Below, one piece after another: positions 28,794 to 39,100 of a stretch of 64,000 nucleotides of DNA. The notes below the pieces were generated by a model. The model ran no database searches. It saw nothing but the letters and a program-made list of their open reading frames with translations, and had not been told where the DNA came from. The DNA is taken from contig NZ_LMRS01000001.1 of assembly GCF_001426195.1 (NCBI RefSeq), positions 994,501 through 1,058,500 of the forward strand. The letters run 5' to 3'. The first letter of the stretch is position 1, and each line of letters begins with the position of its first letter. Made by a program: the position numbers and the translations under genes. The stretch is from Sphingomonas sp. Leaf339. Its GTDB lineage: Bacteria; Pseudomonadota; Alphaproteobacteria; Sphingomonadales; Sphingomonadaceae.

Positions 28794-29270
28794 TTATGCC
28801 GCCTGAGCGGTTTCCGTATCAGCCTTCGGCGCTTCGACCGCGGTCAGCGGTGCGCCAGTCTTGATCGTGATGGTCTTCGGCTTCATCGCCTCGGGCACTT
28901 CACGGACAAGGTCGATCACCAGCAGGCCGTCGACCAGTCGCGCGTCCTCTACGAACACGAAATCGGCGATTTCGAACCGGCGTTCGAAGGAACGGTTAGC
29001 GATGCCGACGTGCAGGAACTGCGCACCCGGCTGCTTTTCATCCTTGCGACCGACGACGAGCAGCAGGTTCTGTTGCGCGGTGATCTCGATCTCGTCGCGC
29101 CCGAACCCGGCCACGGCCAGCGTGATGCGATAGCGGTCGTCGCCCAGCCGTTCCAGATTGAACGGCGGATAGTTCTCCGGGCCGGAGCTGCGGGCATTGG
29201 TTTCCAGCAGATCGAACAGCCGGTCGAAACCGATCGTCGAGCGACGATAGGGGGTGAGGTCAATACGCAT
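28794..29270 (-). CDS. Small heat-shock protein (Hsp20/IbpA family)
   Basis: A 158-residue ATP-independent holdase. It opens MRIDLTPYRRSTIGFDRLFDLLE, as alphaproteobacterial class A Hsp20 proteins do. The alpha-crystallin domain spans residues about 38-130, with ITLAVAGFGRDEIEI and FERRFEIADFV. The C-terminal extension carries the IxI-type motif ITIKTG. GGAGGA lies 6 nt before the ATG and next to a UCGCU sequence, the ROSE thermometer signature. An RpoH-like promoter sits about 90 bp upstream. Confidence 0.95.
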   Translation of the reverse strand: MRIDLTPYRRSTIGFDRLFDLLETNARSSGPENYPPFNLERLGDDRYRITLAVAGFGRDEIEITAQQNLLLVVGRKDEKQPGAQFLHVGIANRSFERRFEIADFVFVEDARLVDGLLVIDLVREVPEAMKPKTITIKTGAPLTAVEAPKADTETAQAA

Positions 29271-29276
29271 GTCAAA

Positions 29277-29291
29277 TCCTCCATTGAGCGA
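29277..29291 (-). promoter_or_regulatory. ROSE-like anti-Shine-Dalgarno motif in the hsp20 leader
   Basis: On the minus strand TCGCT (complement of 29287-29291) precedes GGAGGA by 4 nt. U(U/C)GCU placed a few nt before the ribosome site is the conserved final stem of ROSE RNA thermometers. The rest of the leader (to about 29353) is GC-rich and can fold. No structure was computed. Confidence 0.5.
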
Positions 29292-29360
29292 GTTGTAGCT
29301 AGGCGCCCGCCTGTGCGCGGCGCCGGTTGCACGGTCCGGTTTCGGCCCCGTACGGTCGGC

Positions 29361-29389
29361 AATCTGGGAATGGCCGATCCGGCTTCAAG
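29361..29389 (-). promoter_or_regulatory. Candidate RpoH (heat-shock sigma) promoter of hsp20
   Basis: Minus strand: CTTGAA (complement of 29384-29389), then 15 bp, then CCCAGATT (29361-29368). This is close to the alphaproteobacterial RpoH pattern CTTG-N17/18-CyTATnT and leaves a leader of about 80-90 nt, fitting a ROSE-type leader. Confidence 0.5.
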
Positions 29390-29469
29390 AGGTGTCCGCA
29401 GAAAAATTCAGCCGCTTTTTTTGCTGTGTGTGAAGCTGTGCTTCTGGGCCTCCAAGCCTGACCATGATT

Positions 29470-29513
29470 GAAAATCCCCCGATTCGGTAGAGTTTAGTGG
29501 CAAGGGGATTTTC
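29470..29513 (+). promoter_or_regulatory. Inverted repeat that captures the ribosome site of the TonB receptor
   Basis: GAAAATCCCC (29470-29479) and its exact complement GGGGATTTTC (29504-29513) are separated by 24 nt. The right arm contains the AAGGGG ribosome site and ends 1 nt before the ATG. In mRNA this stem would block initiation; as DNA it could be a repressor operator. Confidence 0.6.
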
Positions 29514-29514
29514 C

Positions 29515-31995
29515 ATGACGCTCACGCTTACCTTGCTGCTCGCCCTTCAGGTCGCGCCCCCGCCCGCCGACCCACAACCGGCGCCGCCGGCCGCGACCGA
29601 TCCGTTACCCGCGCCCGAGGATCAGGCTGAGGCAACCGGCCGCACTGGGCCGGCTGTGTCGGGCAGCGGCGGTGATATTGTCGTCACCGCCCGACGGCGG
29701 GCCGAATCGATCCAGCAGGTGCCGATCGCGATCTCGGTCATCGGTGGAGCCGCGCTGGCGGAGACCGGCACCTATAATGTCAGCCGCCTGACCCAGCTTC
29801 AGCCGACGCTGCAGTTCTATTCGACCAATCCGCGCAACTCGGCCGCCAATATCCGCGGTCTCGGCGCGCCGTTCGGCCTGACCAACGACGGGATCGAACA
29901 GGGCGTCGGCATCTATGTCGATCAGGTCTATTACAGCCGCATCGCCTCGGCGACGTTCGACTTCACTGATACCGAGCGGATCGAGGTCCTGCGCGGCCCG
30001 CAGGGTACGCTGTATGGCAAGAACACGACGGCGGGCGCGATCAACGTCATCACCCGCAAGCCCAGCTTCACGCCGGAGGCACGGGTCGAACTGACCGCCG
30101 GAAACCTCGATTTCTTCCAGGGCAAGGCATCCGTGTCCGGCCCCCTGGTCGACGACAAGGTCGCGATCCGCCTGTCGACCTCGGTCACCACGCGGCGCGG
30201 CACGATCTACAATGTCCGTCAGGATGAATATCAGAACAGTCAGGATAATCTCGGCCTGCGCACGCAGATCCTGTGGAAGGCGGCACCCAATCTCGATTTG
30301 ACGCTCTACGGCGATTACAACCGCCAGAACCCCAATTGCTGCGTGCAATATTACGCACGCACCGGCGCGACGCAACGGCCGCTGAACCGCCAATATGCCG
30401 CCCTGGCCGCCGCGCAGGGCTATGTCGTGCCGTCGACCAACGCGTTCGACCGCGTCACCGATGTCGACACCGATTTACGCGCGAAGCAGGAACTGGGCGG
30501 CCTGTCGCTGGTCGCCAATTGGGACTTGGGGGCGGCGACGCTGACCTCGGTATCCGCCTATCGCTTCTGGCACTGGAACCCGTCGAACGATCGCGATTTC
30601 ATCGGATTGCCGATCACCACCGTGTCGGCGAACCCGTCGCAGCAGAGCCAGGTGACGCAGGAACTGCGCCTCGCCTCCAATGGCAACACCGCACTCGATT
30701 ATGTTCTTGGCGCGTTTTATTTCTATCAGAAGATCGATACCCAAGGGTTGCAGGTACAGGGACCGGCGGCGAGCCGTTTCCTGCTCAATCCCGGCGCCAG
30801 CGTTTTGCCCGGCGCGTCCGGTTGCGCAACCGCGACGACGACGGCCTGTATTCCGGCCGCTCTGAACAATCTGACGTCGCGCAATACGATCGGGTTCACC
30901 AACACGTCGGCGGCGGTGTTCGGCAAGCTGACCTGGCATGCCAGCGACCAGCTTTCGATCTCACCTGGCCTGCGCGTCAATTACGACAAGAAGGACGGGT
31001 CGTATGTCTCGCTCGTCACCAACGGTACGAACACCGCGCTGACCAACGACCAGCGCGGGGTGCTGGCGCCGCAGTCCTATGATCCCAGCTTCGACAACTG
31101 GAACGTGTCGGGCGACCTGACCGTGGCGTACGATATCAGCCGGGACGTCCACTATTACGCCACCTACGCGCGCAGCTATAAGTCCGGCGGCATCAACCTG
31201 TCGGGTCTGCCGCTCGATGCGCAGAACAATCCGATTCTATCGACCGCGACGGTGCGACCCGAAAAGGTCAATCATTTCGAACTCGGCCTGAAGACCCAGT
31301 TCGCCGATCGCCGCGCGACGGTGAACATCGCGGGCTTCTGGACCGAGATCGAGGATTATCAGGCCACCGTCACGAACAATCAGGTGGGGGTGTTGCGCGG
31401 CTATCTGGCCAATGCCGGCAAGGTCCGCACGCGCGGGATCGAGGTCGACTCGGCTTTCCGCCCGACCAGCCGGATCAACCTGTATGCGAATGGTGCCTTT
31501 ACCGACGCCAGCTATGTCCGCTTCGTCGATGCGCCGTGTCCGCCGGAACTCGCCGGGGGCACCACGGTCGGCGCGGGTCAGACGCCGGCGGCGGCCGGCA
31601 CGCTGGGTCTCAGCCCCGCGAATTGCAATATTTCGGGCCAATGGTTGCCGGGCGTATCGCGCTGGGCATTCTCGTACGGCGCCGAATACGACCTGCCGGC
31701 ACGGGTCGCGGGCGTCGATGGCCAATTCTATCTGGGATATGACGGCAGCTACCGGTCAAAATTCTCGTCTAACCCGTCGCGTTCGCTCTACACCGACATC
31801 AACGGCTATGCGCTCAGCAATTTCCGGTTGGGGTTCAAGGCAGAGAAGAGCTGGAACGCTTTCCTGTGGCTGCGCAATGCCTTCGACCAGAACTATTACG
31901 ATGTGCTCGCCACCCAGTCGGGCAGTACAGGACTGGTCGTCGGCCAGCCGGGCGATCCGCGAACCTATGGATTGACGGTATCGGCCAGTTTCTGA
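29515..31995 (+). CDS. TonB-dependent outer-membrane receptor
   Basis: An 826-residue 22-strand-type receptor that imports a ligand across the outer membrane using TonB. Short signal peptide (MTLTLTLLLALQVA), a Pro/Ala-rich linker, then a TonB-box-like DIVVTARRRAESIQQVPIAI. The plug domain has ERIEVLRGPQGTLYGKNTTAGAIN, and a long barrel ends in Phe (LTVSASF). ATG 29515 is preceded by AAGGGG; an in-frame GTG at 29497 lacks one. Sphingomonads have dozens of these and the substrate cannot be told. No dedicated periplasmic or inner-membrane transporter lies next to it. Confidence 0.95.
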   Translation: MTLTLTLLLALQVAPPPADPQPAPPAATDPLPAPEDQAEATGRTGPAVSGSGGDIVVTARRRAESIQQVPIAISVIGGAALAETGTYNVSRLTQLQPTLQFYSTNPRNSAANIRGLGAPFGLTNDGIEQGVGIYVDQVYYSRIASATFDFTDTERIEVLRGPQGTLYGKNTTAGAINVITRKPSFTPEARVELTAGNLDFFQGKASVSGPLVDDKVAIRLSTSVTTRRGTIYNVRQDEYQNSQDNLGLRTQILWKAAPNLDLTLYGDYNRQNPNCCVQYYARTGATQRPLNRQYAALAAAQGYVVPSTNAFDRVTDVDTDLRAKQELGGLSLVANWDLGAATLTSVSAYRFWHWNPSNDRDFIGLPITTVSANPSQQSQVTQELRLASNGNTALDYVLGAFYFYQKIDTQGLQVQGPAASRFLLNPGASVLPGASGCATATTTACIPAALNNLTSRNTIGFTNTSAAVFGKLTWHASDQLSISPGLRVNYDKKDGSYVSLVTNGTNTALTNDQRGVLAPQSYDPSFDNWNVSGDLTVAYDISRDVHYYATYARSYKSGGINLSGLPLDAQNNPILSTATVRPEKVNHFELGLKTQFADRRATVNIAGFWTEIEDYQATVTNNQVGVLRGYLANAGKVRTRGIEVDSAFRPTSRINLYANGAFTDASYVRFVDAPCPPELAGGTTVGAGQTPAAAGTLGLSPANCNISGQWLPGVSRWAFSYGAEYDLPARVAGVDGQFYLGYDGSYRSKFSSNPSRSLYTDINGYALSNFRLGFKAEKSWNAFLWLRNAFDQNYYDVLATQSGSTGLVVGQPGDPRTYGLTVSASF

Positions 31996-32028
31996 TGACG
32001 ATGGTCATCGGGCGTTAAGTATCGCGCT

Positions 32029-32086
32029 GGCAGAAAGTCGGGGTGCCGACGGGGAGTCGAAGTCTGGAAGCTCCCGACTTTCCGCC
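32029..32086. repeat. 58-bp palindromic unit after the TonB receptor
   Basis: Arms 32029-32042 and 32073-32086 match at 13 of 14 bases around a 30-nt loop. The left arm can alternatively form GTCGG-GGTG-CCGAC with the loop. It lacks a T-run. Either a transcript-end structure or a dispersed palindrome. Confidence 0.55.
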
Positions 32087-32163
32087 GGCATCGGACGGGC
32101 GGCAGATGTCATGGCGTGATCTTTGGCGGCACGAAGTTGTTGGCCGATCGCCAGAACGGCAAA

Positions 32164-32189
32164 CGCCCGGGCCGTTTCCAGCCCGGGCG
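32164..32189. repeat. Perfect 9-bp hairpin in the gene-free region
   Basis: CGCCCGGGC and GCCCGGGCG with an 8-nt loop, no T-run, in the middle of the noncoding stretch. Confidence 0.5.
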
Positions 32190-32438
32190 CCTGCGTGACG
32201 ATCGCTCGTCAGCCCCCGATTTCCCGCTCTCGCTCCAGCCTCTTATAGGGCGGGCGGAAGAGCATCCCCGAACCAAGGCCTTTGCCTGTGTTTCAGCGAG
32301 GTTGTTGCTAGATCGTGTCTGGCGACTTGTCACTGTCCTTGCGGCCCCCGCGACACGATTGCCGATCGGCTGTGGATTCCCTGCAACAGCGGGATCATGT
32401 TGCGTCCGTCCCCGCCGTTACGTAGAGCCGTCGGCGAC

Positions 32439-33689
32439 ATGATCCTCTCTCGATACGAACGGATGATCGCCCGCCGCTATCTGCTGCCGGGCAAGGGGGA
32501 GGGATTCATCTTCCTCGTCGCATCCATCAGCCTCATCGCGGTGATGCTGGGCGTCGCCGCGCTCGTCATCGTGATGAGCGTCATGAACGGCTTCCGCGCC
32601 GAACTGTTCGACAAGATCGTCGGGCTGAACGGTCATGCGGTGGTGCAGGGGGTCGGCGGTCGTCTGCCCGACTGGCGTGAGGTCGTGCAGGCCGCGCGCA
32701 CCACGCCCGGCGTGACATCGGCCGTGCCACTGATCGAACAGCCGTTGATGGCCAGCTATAACGGCCGGGTCGAGGGCGTACTGGTCCGCGGCATGCGCAT
32801 CGGCGACATCCGGTCGAACGCGACGCTGGGCGACAAGGTGCTGATGGGCTCGCTCGCCGGCATCACGCCGGGCAGCGACAGCGTGGCGATCGGCAGCCGG
32901 CTGGCCGAGGCGCTGGGCGCGCAGGTGGGCAGTGAAATCTCACTCATCAGCCCGCAGGGTCAAGCATCGCCGTTCGGCACCGTGCCGCGCATCGTCAGCT
33001 ACCGGGTCGGCGCGATCTTCGAGATCGGCATCTATGATTATGACAAGGCCTATGTCGTCATGCCGATCGAGGATGCGCAGACGCTGCTCCTGATGGGCGA
33101 CGTCGCCGGCATGGTCGAGGTGAAGACGGTGGATGCCGACCGGGTGGGCGAGATCCTGAAGCCGCTGGGCGACCGGATCGGCAACATGGCGGTCATCAGC
33201 GACTGGCGCACGATGAACGCGCAGTTGTTCGAGGCGCTGGCGGTCGAGCGGGTGGCGATGTTCACCGTGCTGTCGATCATCATCCTGGTCGCAGTGTTCA
33301 ACATCCTGTCGTCGCTCATCATGCTGGTCCGCGCCAAGACGCGCGACATCGCCATCCTGCGCACGATGGGCGCCACGCGCGGTGGTCTGATGCGCATTTT
33401 CATGGTGGTCGGGACGACGATCGGCGCGCTCGGCACGGTCGCGGGCCTCGCGCTCGGCTTCGTGTTCCTGTTCTATCGGCAGGCAGTGGTGAATTTCGTC
33501 CAGCTCGTCACCGGTCAGAACCTGTGGGACCCATCGATCCGCTATCTCACCACATTGCCGTCGAAGACCGATCCGGTTGAGATCGTCGTGATCGCCGCCA
33601 TGGCGCTGGGGTTCAGCTTCCTCGCCACGCTGTACCCGGCGTGGAAGGCGGCGAGCACCGATCCGGTACAGGTGCTGCGTTATGAATGA
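32439..33689 (+). CDS. Lipoprotein-releasing ABC transporter permease (LolC/LolE type)
   Basis: Inner-membrane permease that extracts outer-membrane lipoproteins for LolA. The 416-residue product has one N-terminal membrane segment (about 25-50), a periplasmic domain of about 220 residues and three C-terminal segments (FtsX domain). The C-terminal signature [17 protein letters not shown] and the ending [15 protein letters not shown] are typical. Only one permease gene is present, so it probably forms a homodimer as in LolF/LolC-type single-permease systems. The ATG at 32439 gives the usual [14 protein letters not shown] start. Overlaps lolD by 8 bp. Confidence 0.92.
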   Translation: MILSRYERMIARRYLLPGKGEGFIFLVASISLIAVMLGVAALVIVMSVMNGFRAELFDKIVGLNGHAVVQGVGGRLPDWREVVQAARTTPGVTSAVPLIEQPLMASYNGRVEGVLVRGMRIGDIRSNATLGDKVLMGSLAGITPGSDSVAIGSRLAEALGAQVGSEISLISPQGQASPFGTVPRIVSYRVGAIFEIGIYDYDKAYVVMPIEDAQTLLLMGDVAGMVEVKTVDADRVGEILKPLGDRIGNMAVISDWRTMNAQLFEALAVERVAMFTVLSIIILVAVFNILSSLIMLVRAKTRDIAILRTMGATRGGLMRIFMVVGTTIGALGTVAGLALGFVFLFYRQAVVNFVQLVTGQNLWDPSIRYLTTLPSKTDPVEIVVIAAMALGFSFLATLYPAWKAASTDPVQVLRYE

Positions 33690-34407
33690 CCCCACAGGAA
33701 TATCGGAGGACGGCCGGCGCGGCGCTGCCGCATCCGACGACGCCATCCTCCAGACCACCGGCCTCGCACGCAGCTTCGTGCAGGGCGGCGAGACGATCCA
33801 TGTCCTGCGCGGTGTCGATCTGGTTGTCCGTCCCGGCGAGATCGTCGCGCTGCTCGGCCCATCGGGCTCGGGCAAGTCGACGCTGCTCCAGGCGGTCGGC
33901 CTGCTGGAGGGTGGGTTCGAGGGATCGATCCGCATCGCCGGATCGGAAGCGGCGAAGCTCGACGCGCATGGTCGCACCATCGTCCGCCGCGATCAGCTCG
34001 GTTTCGTCTATCAGTTCCACCACCTGCTGCCCGATTTCAACGCGACCGAGAATGTCGTCCTGCCGCAACTCGTCCACGGCGCCACCCGCGCCGCGGCGGA
34101 CGAGCGGGCCGCCGACCTGCTCACCGCGCTCGGCCTCGGCCATCGCCTGACGCACCGGCCCAGCCAGTTGTCGGGCGGCGAGCAGCAACGCGTCGCCGTC
34201 GCCCGCGCGCTTGCCAACCGGCCGGCGCTAGTGCTGGCGGACGAGCCGACCGGCAATCTCGACGAACATACTGCCGACCGCGTGCTGGCAGAATTCCTCC
34301 GCCTTGTCCGCGGCGAAGGCTCCGCCGCGCTGGTCGCCACGCATAACGAGCGACTGGCGAAACGCATGGACCGCGTCGTCCGCCTGCACGAGGGCGTGCT
34401 GACATGA
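33682..34407 (+). CDS. lolD: Lipoprotein-releasing ABC transporter ATPase LolD
   Basis: ATPase partner of the permease just upstream. A 241-residue protein with Walker [10 protein letters not shown], the signature [15 protein letters not shown], Walker [13 protein letters not shown] and the switch His in VATHNERLA. About 20 residues precede the usual start, so an internal start is possible, but the ATG at 33682 overlaps the permease end by 8 bp in the usual coupled manner. Confidence 0.95.
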   Translation: MNDPTGISEDGRRGAAASDDAILQTTGLARSFVQGGETIHVLRGVDLVVRPGEIVALLGPSGSGKSTLLQAVGLLEGGFEGSIRIAGSEAAKLDAHGRTIVRRDQLGFVYQFHHLLPDFNATENVVLPQLVHGATRAAADERAADLLTALGLGHRLTHRPSQLSGGEQQRVAVARALANRPALVLADEPTGNLDEHTADRVLAEFLRLVRGEGSAALVATHNERLAKRMDRVVRLHEGVLT

Positions 34408-35000
34408 GCCGGTGGCGCGAGACGCCGACGCTGGCCGGTCGCCACGTCACGCTCCGCCCGTTCGATCCCGCCGATATCGCCGCCCTGACCGATGTCGCGC
34501 GGACGGACGATCTGTGGGACCTGTTCTATGCCAACGTATCGCAGCTGAAGACGCCTGACCGCTGGACGGCGTCCGCGCTGGCCGAACAGGATCATGGTCG
34601 TGCGCTTTTGTTCACCGTCCTCGACGCGGAGGGTATGGTCGCGGGCGCCACCCGCTTCATGCGGATGAACGAGACGCATCGCCGGCTGGAGATCGGCGGC
34701 ACCTTCTATGCCACCCGCGTCCAGCGGACGGGGGTGAATACCGAGGCCAAGCGGCTGCTCCTCACCCACGCGTTCGACGTGCTGGGGTGCCAGTGCGTCC
34801 AGATTCGCACCGATGCACTCAACAAGCGCAGCCAGACCGCGATCGAACGGCTCGGCGCGAAACAGGACGGTATCCTGCGCGGGCATCAGGTGATGGCGAA
34901 TGGCCGTCTTCGCGATACCGTCGTGTACTCGATCATCGACCGCGAATGGCCGGCGGTGCGACAGAATCTCGACTATCTGCTGGGAAGGTACGACCGATGA
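34404..35000 (+). CDS. GNAT N-acetyltransferase, RimJ-like
   Basis: A 198-residue acetyl-CoA-dependent acetyltransferase. GNAT strands are recognisable: [15 protein letters not shown] at the start, [21 protein letters not shown] over the acetyl-CoA loop, and [23 protein letters not shown], the RimJ/RimL signature. The substrate is unknown. Overlaps lolD by 4 bp and the glutathione peroxidase gene by 4 bp, so the four genes form one operon. Confidence 0.9.
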   Translation: MSRWRETPTLAGRHVTLRPFDPADIAALTDVARTDDLWDLFYANVSQLKTPDRWTASALAEQDHGRALLFTVLDAEGMVAGATRFMRMNETHRRLEIGGTFYATRVQRTGVNTEAKRLLLTHAFDVLGCQCVQIRTDALNKRSQTAIERLGAKQDGILRGHQVMANGRLRDTVVYSIIDREWPAVRQNLDYLLGRYDR

Positions 35001-35473
35001 CCGTCACCGATTTTACCGTGCGCGATGCGAAGGGCGGCGAGGTTGCGCTGGCGGATTATGCCGGGCAGGTGCTGTTGATCGTTAACACCGCGTCGAAATG
35101 CGGGTTCACCCCGCAATATGAGGGACTGGAGGCGTTACAACGCCGCTACGCCAATCGCGGCCTGACCGTGCTGGCCTTCCCCTGCAACCAGTTCGGGGCG
35201 CAGGAACCCGGCGATGCGGCGGAGATCGCGAACTTCTGCACCACCAGTTACGATGTGACCTTTCCCGTCATGGCGAAGGTCGATGTCAACGGTGCCGATG
35301 CCGACCCGTTGTTCGACCATCTGAAAGCGGAAGCGCCCGGCCTGTTGGGATCGAAGGCGATCAAGTGGAACTTCACCAAGTTCCTGGTCGACCGTCAGGG
35401 CAAGGCGGTCCACCGCTATGCCCCGACGACCAAGCCGGACGAACTGACCGCCGACATCGAAAAGTTGCTGTAG
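34997..35473 (+). CDS. Glutathione peroxidase
   Basis: A 158-residue thiol peroxidase of the glutathione peroxidase family that reduces organic and hydrogen peroxides. The catalytic Cys35 is in TASKCGFTPQ (Cys in place of selenocysteine). The Gln is in FPCNQFGAQEPG and the Trp in IKWNFTKFLV. The ATG at 34997 shares bases with the GNAT stop. In bacteria many members use thioredoxin rather than glutathione. Confidence 0.95.
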   Translation: MTVTDFTVRDAKGGEVALADYAGQVLLIVNTASKCGFTPQYEGLEALQRRYANRGLTVLAFPCNQFGAQEPGDAAEIANFCTTSYDVTFPVMAKVDVNGADADPLFDHLKAEAPGLLGSKAIKWNFTKFLVDRQGKAVHRYAPTTKPDELTADIEKLL

Positions 35474-35483
35474 CAGGCCGGCG

Positions 35484-36059
35484 TCAGACGGAGAACGCCG
35501 GCTCCCCCTTCTTGTGCGCCAGTGCCGATGTGATCGAGGCGATACCTCCGAACAGGAAGCTGATCCCCAGGATATATCCCGGCAACGTCAACGCCGAGAA
35601 GGGCAGGGTGGCAAGCACGAATGCCGCCAGGATCAGGTTGATGACACCCAGCGCGATCATCATCCCCTTGCCGCGCCGCATCCGGCTGCCCCACACGATC
35701 TCCATCGCGCCGCGCACCGCCAGCCATACCGTGACCAGCAGTGTCAGCGACAGCGCACCCGTCGCCGGCTCGAACGCCATGATGCAGCCGATGATGAGCG
35801 AGACGAGGCCAAACCCGATCGCATAGCCACGGCCGTCATGCCCGCGCCCGAAGATGCCCGCCGCGATCGATATTGCGCCGGCGGCGATGAAGAACGCGCC
35901 GATCACCAGCGTCGCCGCCATCGTCGCCGCGAATGGCCAGGCGAACGCGGCCAGTCCCAACAGGGCCGACAACACGCCATATCCCAACATCCATCCCCAG
36001 CCGGCGCCCACCACGGGCGGCATGGCAGTGTTGGTGAAGTCGTGTCGGGTGTCGGTCAT
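35484..36059 (-). CDS. HdeD-family (DUF308) membrane protein
   Basis: A 191-residue inner-membrane protein with six predicted helices in Gly/Ala-rich pairs, the DUF308/HdeD pattern. In E. coli HdeD is tied to acid resistance; elsewhere the role is unknown. I chose the ATG at 36059 (MTDTRHDFTN), with AGGAG 7 nt upstream. The frame remains open for 9 codons above it. It converges on the glutathione peroxidase gene (10 bp apart) and is divergent from dnaE. Confidence 0.85.
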   Translation of the reverse strand: MTDTRHDFTNTAMPPVVGAGWGWMLGYGVLSALLGLAAFAWPFAATMAATLVIGAFFIAAGAISIAAGIFGRGHDGRGYAIGFGLVSLIIGCIMAFEPATGALSLTLLVTVWLAVRGAMEIVWGSRMRRGKGMMIALGVINLILAAFVLATLPFSALTLPGYILGISFLFGGIASITSALAHKKGEPAFSV

Positions 36060-36150
36060 CTCGGGCTCCTGTCGTGTCGGCGGCAAACGGCCCGTCGCAA
36101 CGCGGGTTCCGGTGCTGGCGAATTCGGGCGGGGAGGACTAGGTTGCGGCA

Positions 36151-39100
36151 ATGCATTCAGGGTTCGTGCCACTTCGTATCTTTTCGTCCTTCACGATGCT
36201 CGATGGCGCGATCGAGCCGAAGGCGATCGCGGCCGAGGCGCGCAAACAGGGCTTTCCCGCCGCCGCGCTGACCGACCGCAACGGCCTGTATGCGGCGATG
36301 GCCTATTCGGACGCCGCCAAGAAGGGCGGGGTGCAGCCGATCATCGGCACGATGCTGGGCGTTTGCCGGCCCGACATACCCGATGGCGTGGCCGCCCCGC
36401 TCGACTGGATCGCGCTCTATGCGCAGGACATGACCGGGTACGACAATCTCTGCGCGCTCGTTTCGGCCGCGCATCTCGATCGCCCGATCGAACTGGCCGC
36501 GCATGTGTCGATGGCGACACTCGCCCGCCACACCACCGGCCTGATCGCACTGACCGCGGGTGGCGAGGGGGCGCTGGCCCGTTTGTTCGCCGAAGGGCAG
36601 CCCGATCGCGCCCACGCCTATTGCGATCGGTTGCAGACGATGTTCGGCGACCGCCTCTATATCGAACTGGCACGACGCAATGATGCGATCGAACAGGCGG
36701 CTGAGGCCGACCTGATCGACCTCGCTTATGCCCGCAACCTGCCGCTAGTCGCGACCAACCCCTGCTGCTTCGCCGAATCCGCGTTCGGCGACGCGCACGA
36801 CGCGATGCTCTGCATCGCCAATTCCACCTATGTCGAAACCGAGGAACGCCCGCGCAGCTGCCCCGATGCGTGGCTGAAGCCCGCCGATACGATGAAGGCG
36901 TTGTTCGACGACTTGCCCGAGGCGATCGAGAACACGCTGGTCGTTGCGCAACGCTGCGCGGTTATGGCGCCGTATCGCAAGCCGATCCTCCCGACGTTGG
37001 CCGGTGATCTTGCCGGCGAGGCGCAGATGCTGCGCGACGACGCCAGCGCCGGGCTGGAGGCACGGCTCGACCGCATCGGCGAACTGCGCGTTGCCAAGGG
37101 CGAGCCGGAGGGGGAACCCGGCTGGCGCGACGTGTACCGCGAACGCCTGACGTTCGAGGTCGACGTCATCGTCCAGATGGGCTTCCCCGGTTACTTCTTG
37201 ATCGTCGCCGACTTCATAAAATGGGCGAAGGACCATGATATTCCCGTGGGTCCCGGCCGTGGTTCGGGCGCGGGCTCGGTCGTCGCCTGGGCGCTGACGA
37301 TCACCGATCTCGATCCGCTGTCGCTGGGTCTTTTGTTCGAGCGTTTCCTGAATCCGGAACGCGTGTCGATGCCCGATTTCGACATCGATTTCTGCGAAAC
37401 CCGCCGCGGCGAGGTGATCCGTTACGTACAGGAGAAGTACGGTCGCGATCAGGTCGCGCAGATCATCACCTTCGGAAAGCTGAAGGCGCGCGCCGTGTTG
37501 AAGGACACCGGCCGCGTGCTCCAGATGAGCTATGGTCAGGTCGATCGCCTCGCCAAGCTGGTGCCCAATCATCCGACCGACCCGTGGGACCTGAAGCGCG
37601 CGCTGAACGGCGTGCCGGAGCTGGCCAAGGAATATTCCAACGACAATGAGGTCCGCCGCCTGTGGGATCTGGCGACCAAGCTGGAGGGGTTGCCGCGCCA
37701 CTCGTCCACCCACGCCGCCGGCGTGGTGATCGGCGACCGACCGCTGGCGCAGCTGGTGCCGCTGTACCGCGATCCGCGATCGGACATGCCCGTCACCCAG
37801 TTCGACATGAAATATGTCGAGGGCGCCGGCCTGGTGAAATTCGACTTTCTGGGTCTCAAGACGCTGTCGGTCCTGCAAAAGGCGGTGCAGTTGCTGGCGA
37901 AGCGCGGCGTCACCATCGCGCTCGACGCGCTCGAATGGGACGATCCAAAGGTCTATGAGCTGCTTCAGGCCGGCAACACGGTCGGCGTGTTCCAGCTCGA
38001 ATCCGAAGGGATGCGTCGCACGCTGTCCGCCGTGCGCCCGACCAATTTCGGCGACATCATCGCGCTCGTTTCGCTCTACCGCCCCGGCCCGATGGACAAC
38101 ATCCCGTCGTTCGGCCGCCGCAAGCAGGGCACCGAGCCGATCGTCTATCCGCACAAGCTGCTCGAACCGATCCTGTCAGAAACCTATGGCATCTTCGTCT
38201 ATCAGGAACAGGTGATGCAGGCCGCGCAGGTGCTGGCCGGTTTCTCGCTGGGCGGCGCCGATCTGCTGCGCCGCGCGATGGGCAAGAAGGTGAAGGCGGA
38301 GATGGACGCCCAGCGCGCCGGCTTCGTCGAGGGGTGCCTGACCGTCAACGGCATCGCCAAGGCCGAGGCGAACGCGCTGTTCGACTTGATCGACAAGTTC
38401 GCCGGCTATGGCTTCAACAAGTCGCACGCCGCCGCCTATGCACTGCTCGCCTATCAGACCGCGTGGCTGAAGGCGCATCACCCGCATGAATTCTTCGCCG
38501 CGTCGATGTGTTACGACATGGCGCAGACCGACAAGCTGGCGATCTTCGTCGACGATGCCCGTCGCGCCGGCGTCGCCATGCTGCCGCCCTGCGTGAACGG
38601 CAGCCAGGCCGATTTCGATGTCGAGGCTCACCGGGTCGAGGAGGTCGATGGCCTTGCCGTCCGTTATGCGCTGGGGGCGCTGAAATCGGTCGGCGAAGGC
38701 GCGATGGAGAAGCTGATCGTCGAGCGGGCCAATGGCCGGTTCCCGTCGCTCGACGATATCGCGACTCGCGTCGATCCGCGCCTACTCAACAAGCGTCAGT
38801 TGGAAACGCTGGCGGCGGCGGGGGCGTTCGATGGCATCGATGCCAATCGCGCCGGTATCCACGCCGTCGCCGAGACGATGCTCGCCATCGCCGCGCGTAC
38901 GCATGAACAGAAGACCAGCGGGCAGGGCGGCTTGTTTGGCGATACCAGCCACGCGGGCGACACGATCAAGCTGCCGCAATCGGCGCGCTGGACGCTGTCG
39001 CAGCGGATGGAGCAGGAAAAGGAGGCGTTCGGCTTCTATTTCTCCGCCCACCCGGTCGATCGCCACGCGCACCTCGCCCGCATCCACGGTGCCCGCAGCT

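Larger units (their letters stand above)
31996..32438. other. 443-bp gene-free region with two strong hairpins
   Basis: No convincing coding sequence on either strand. It contains a 14-bp inverted repeat right after the TonB receptor and a perfect 9-bp inverted repeat at 32164-32189. It must also contain the promoter of the LolC/E-type gene. A small RNA or long leader is possible. Confidence 0.5.

Noticed and set aside
32116..32442. Short open frames on both strands in the gene-free region before the LolC/E-type gene.
   Set aside because: No ribosome site, low-complexity products and no recognisable fold; overlapped by the palindromes.
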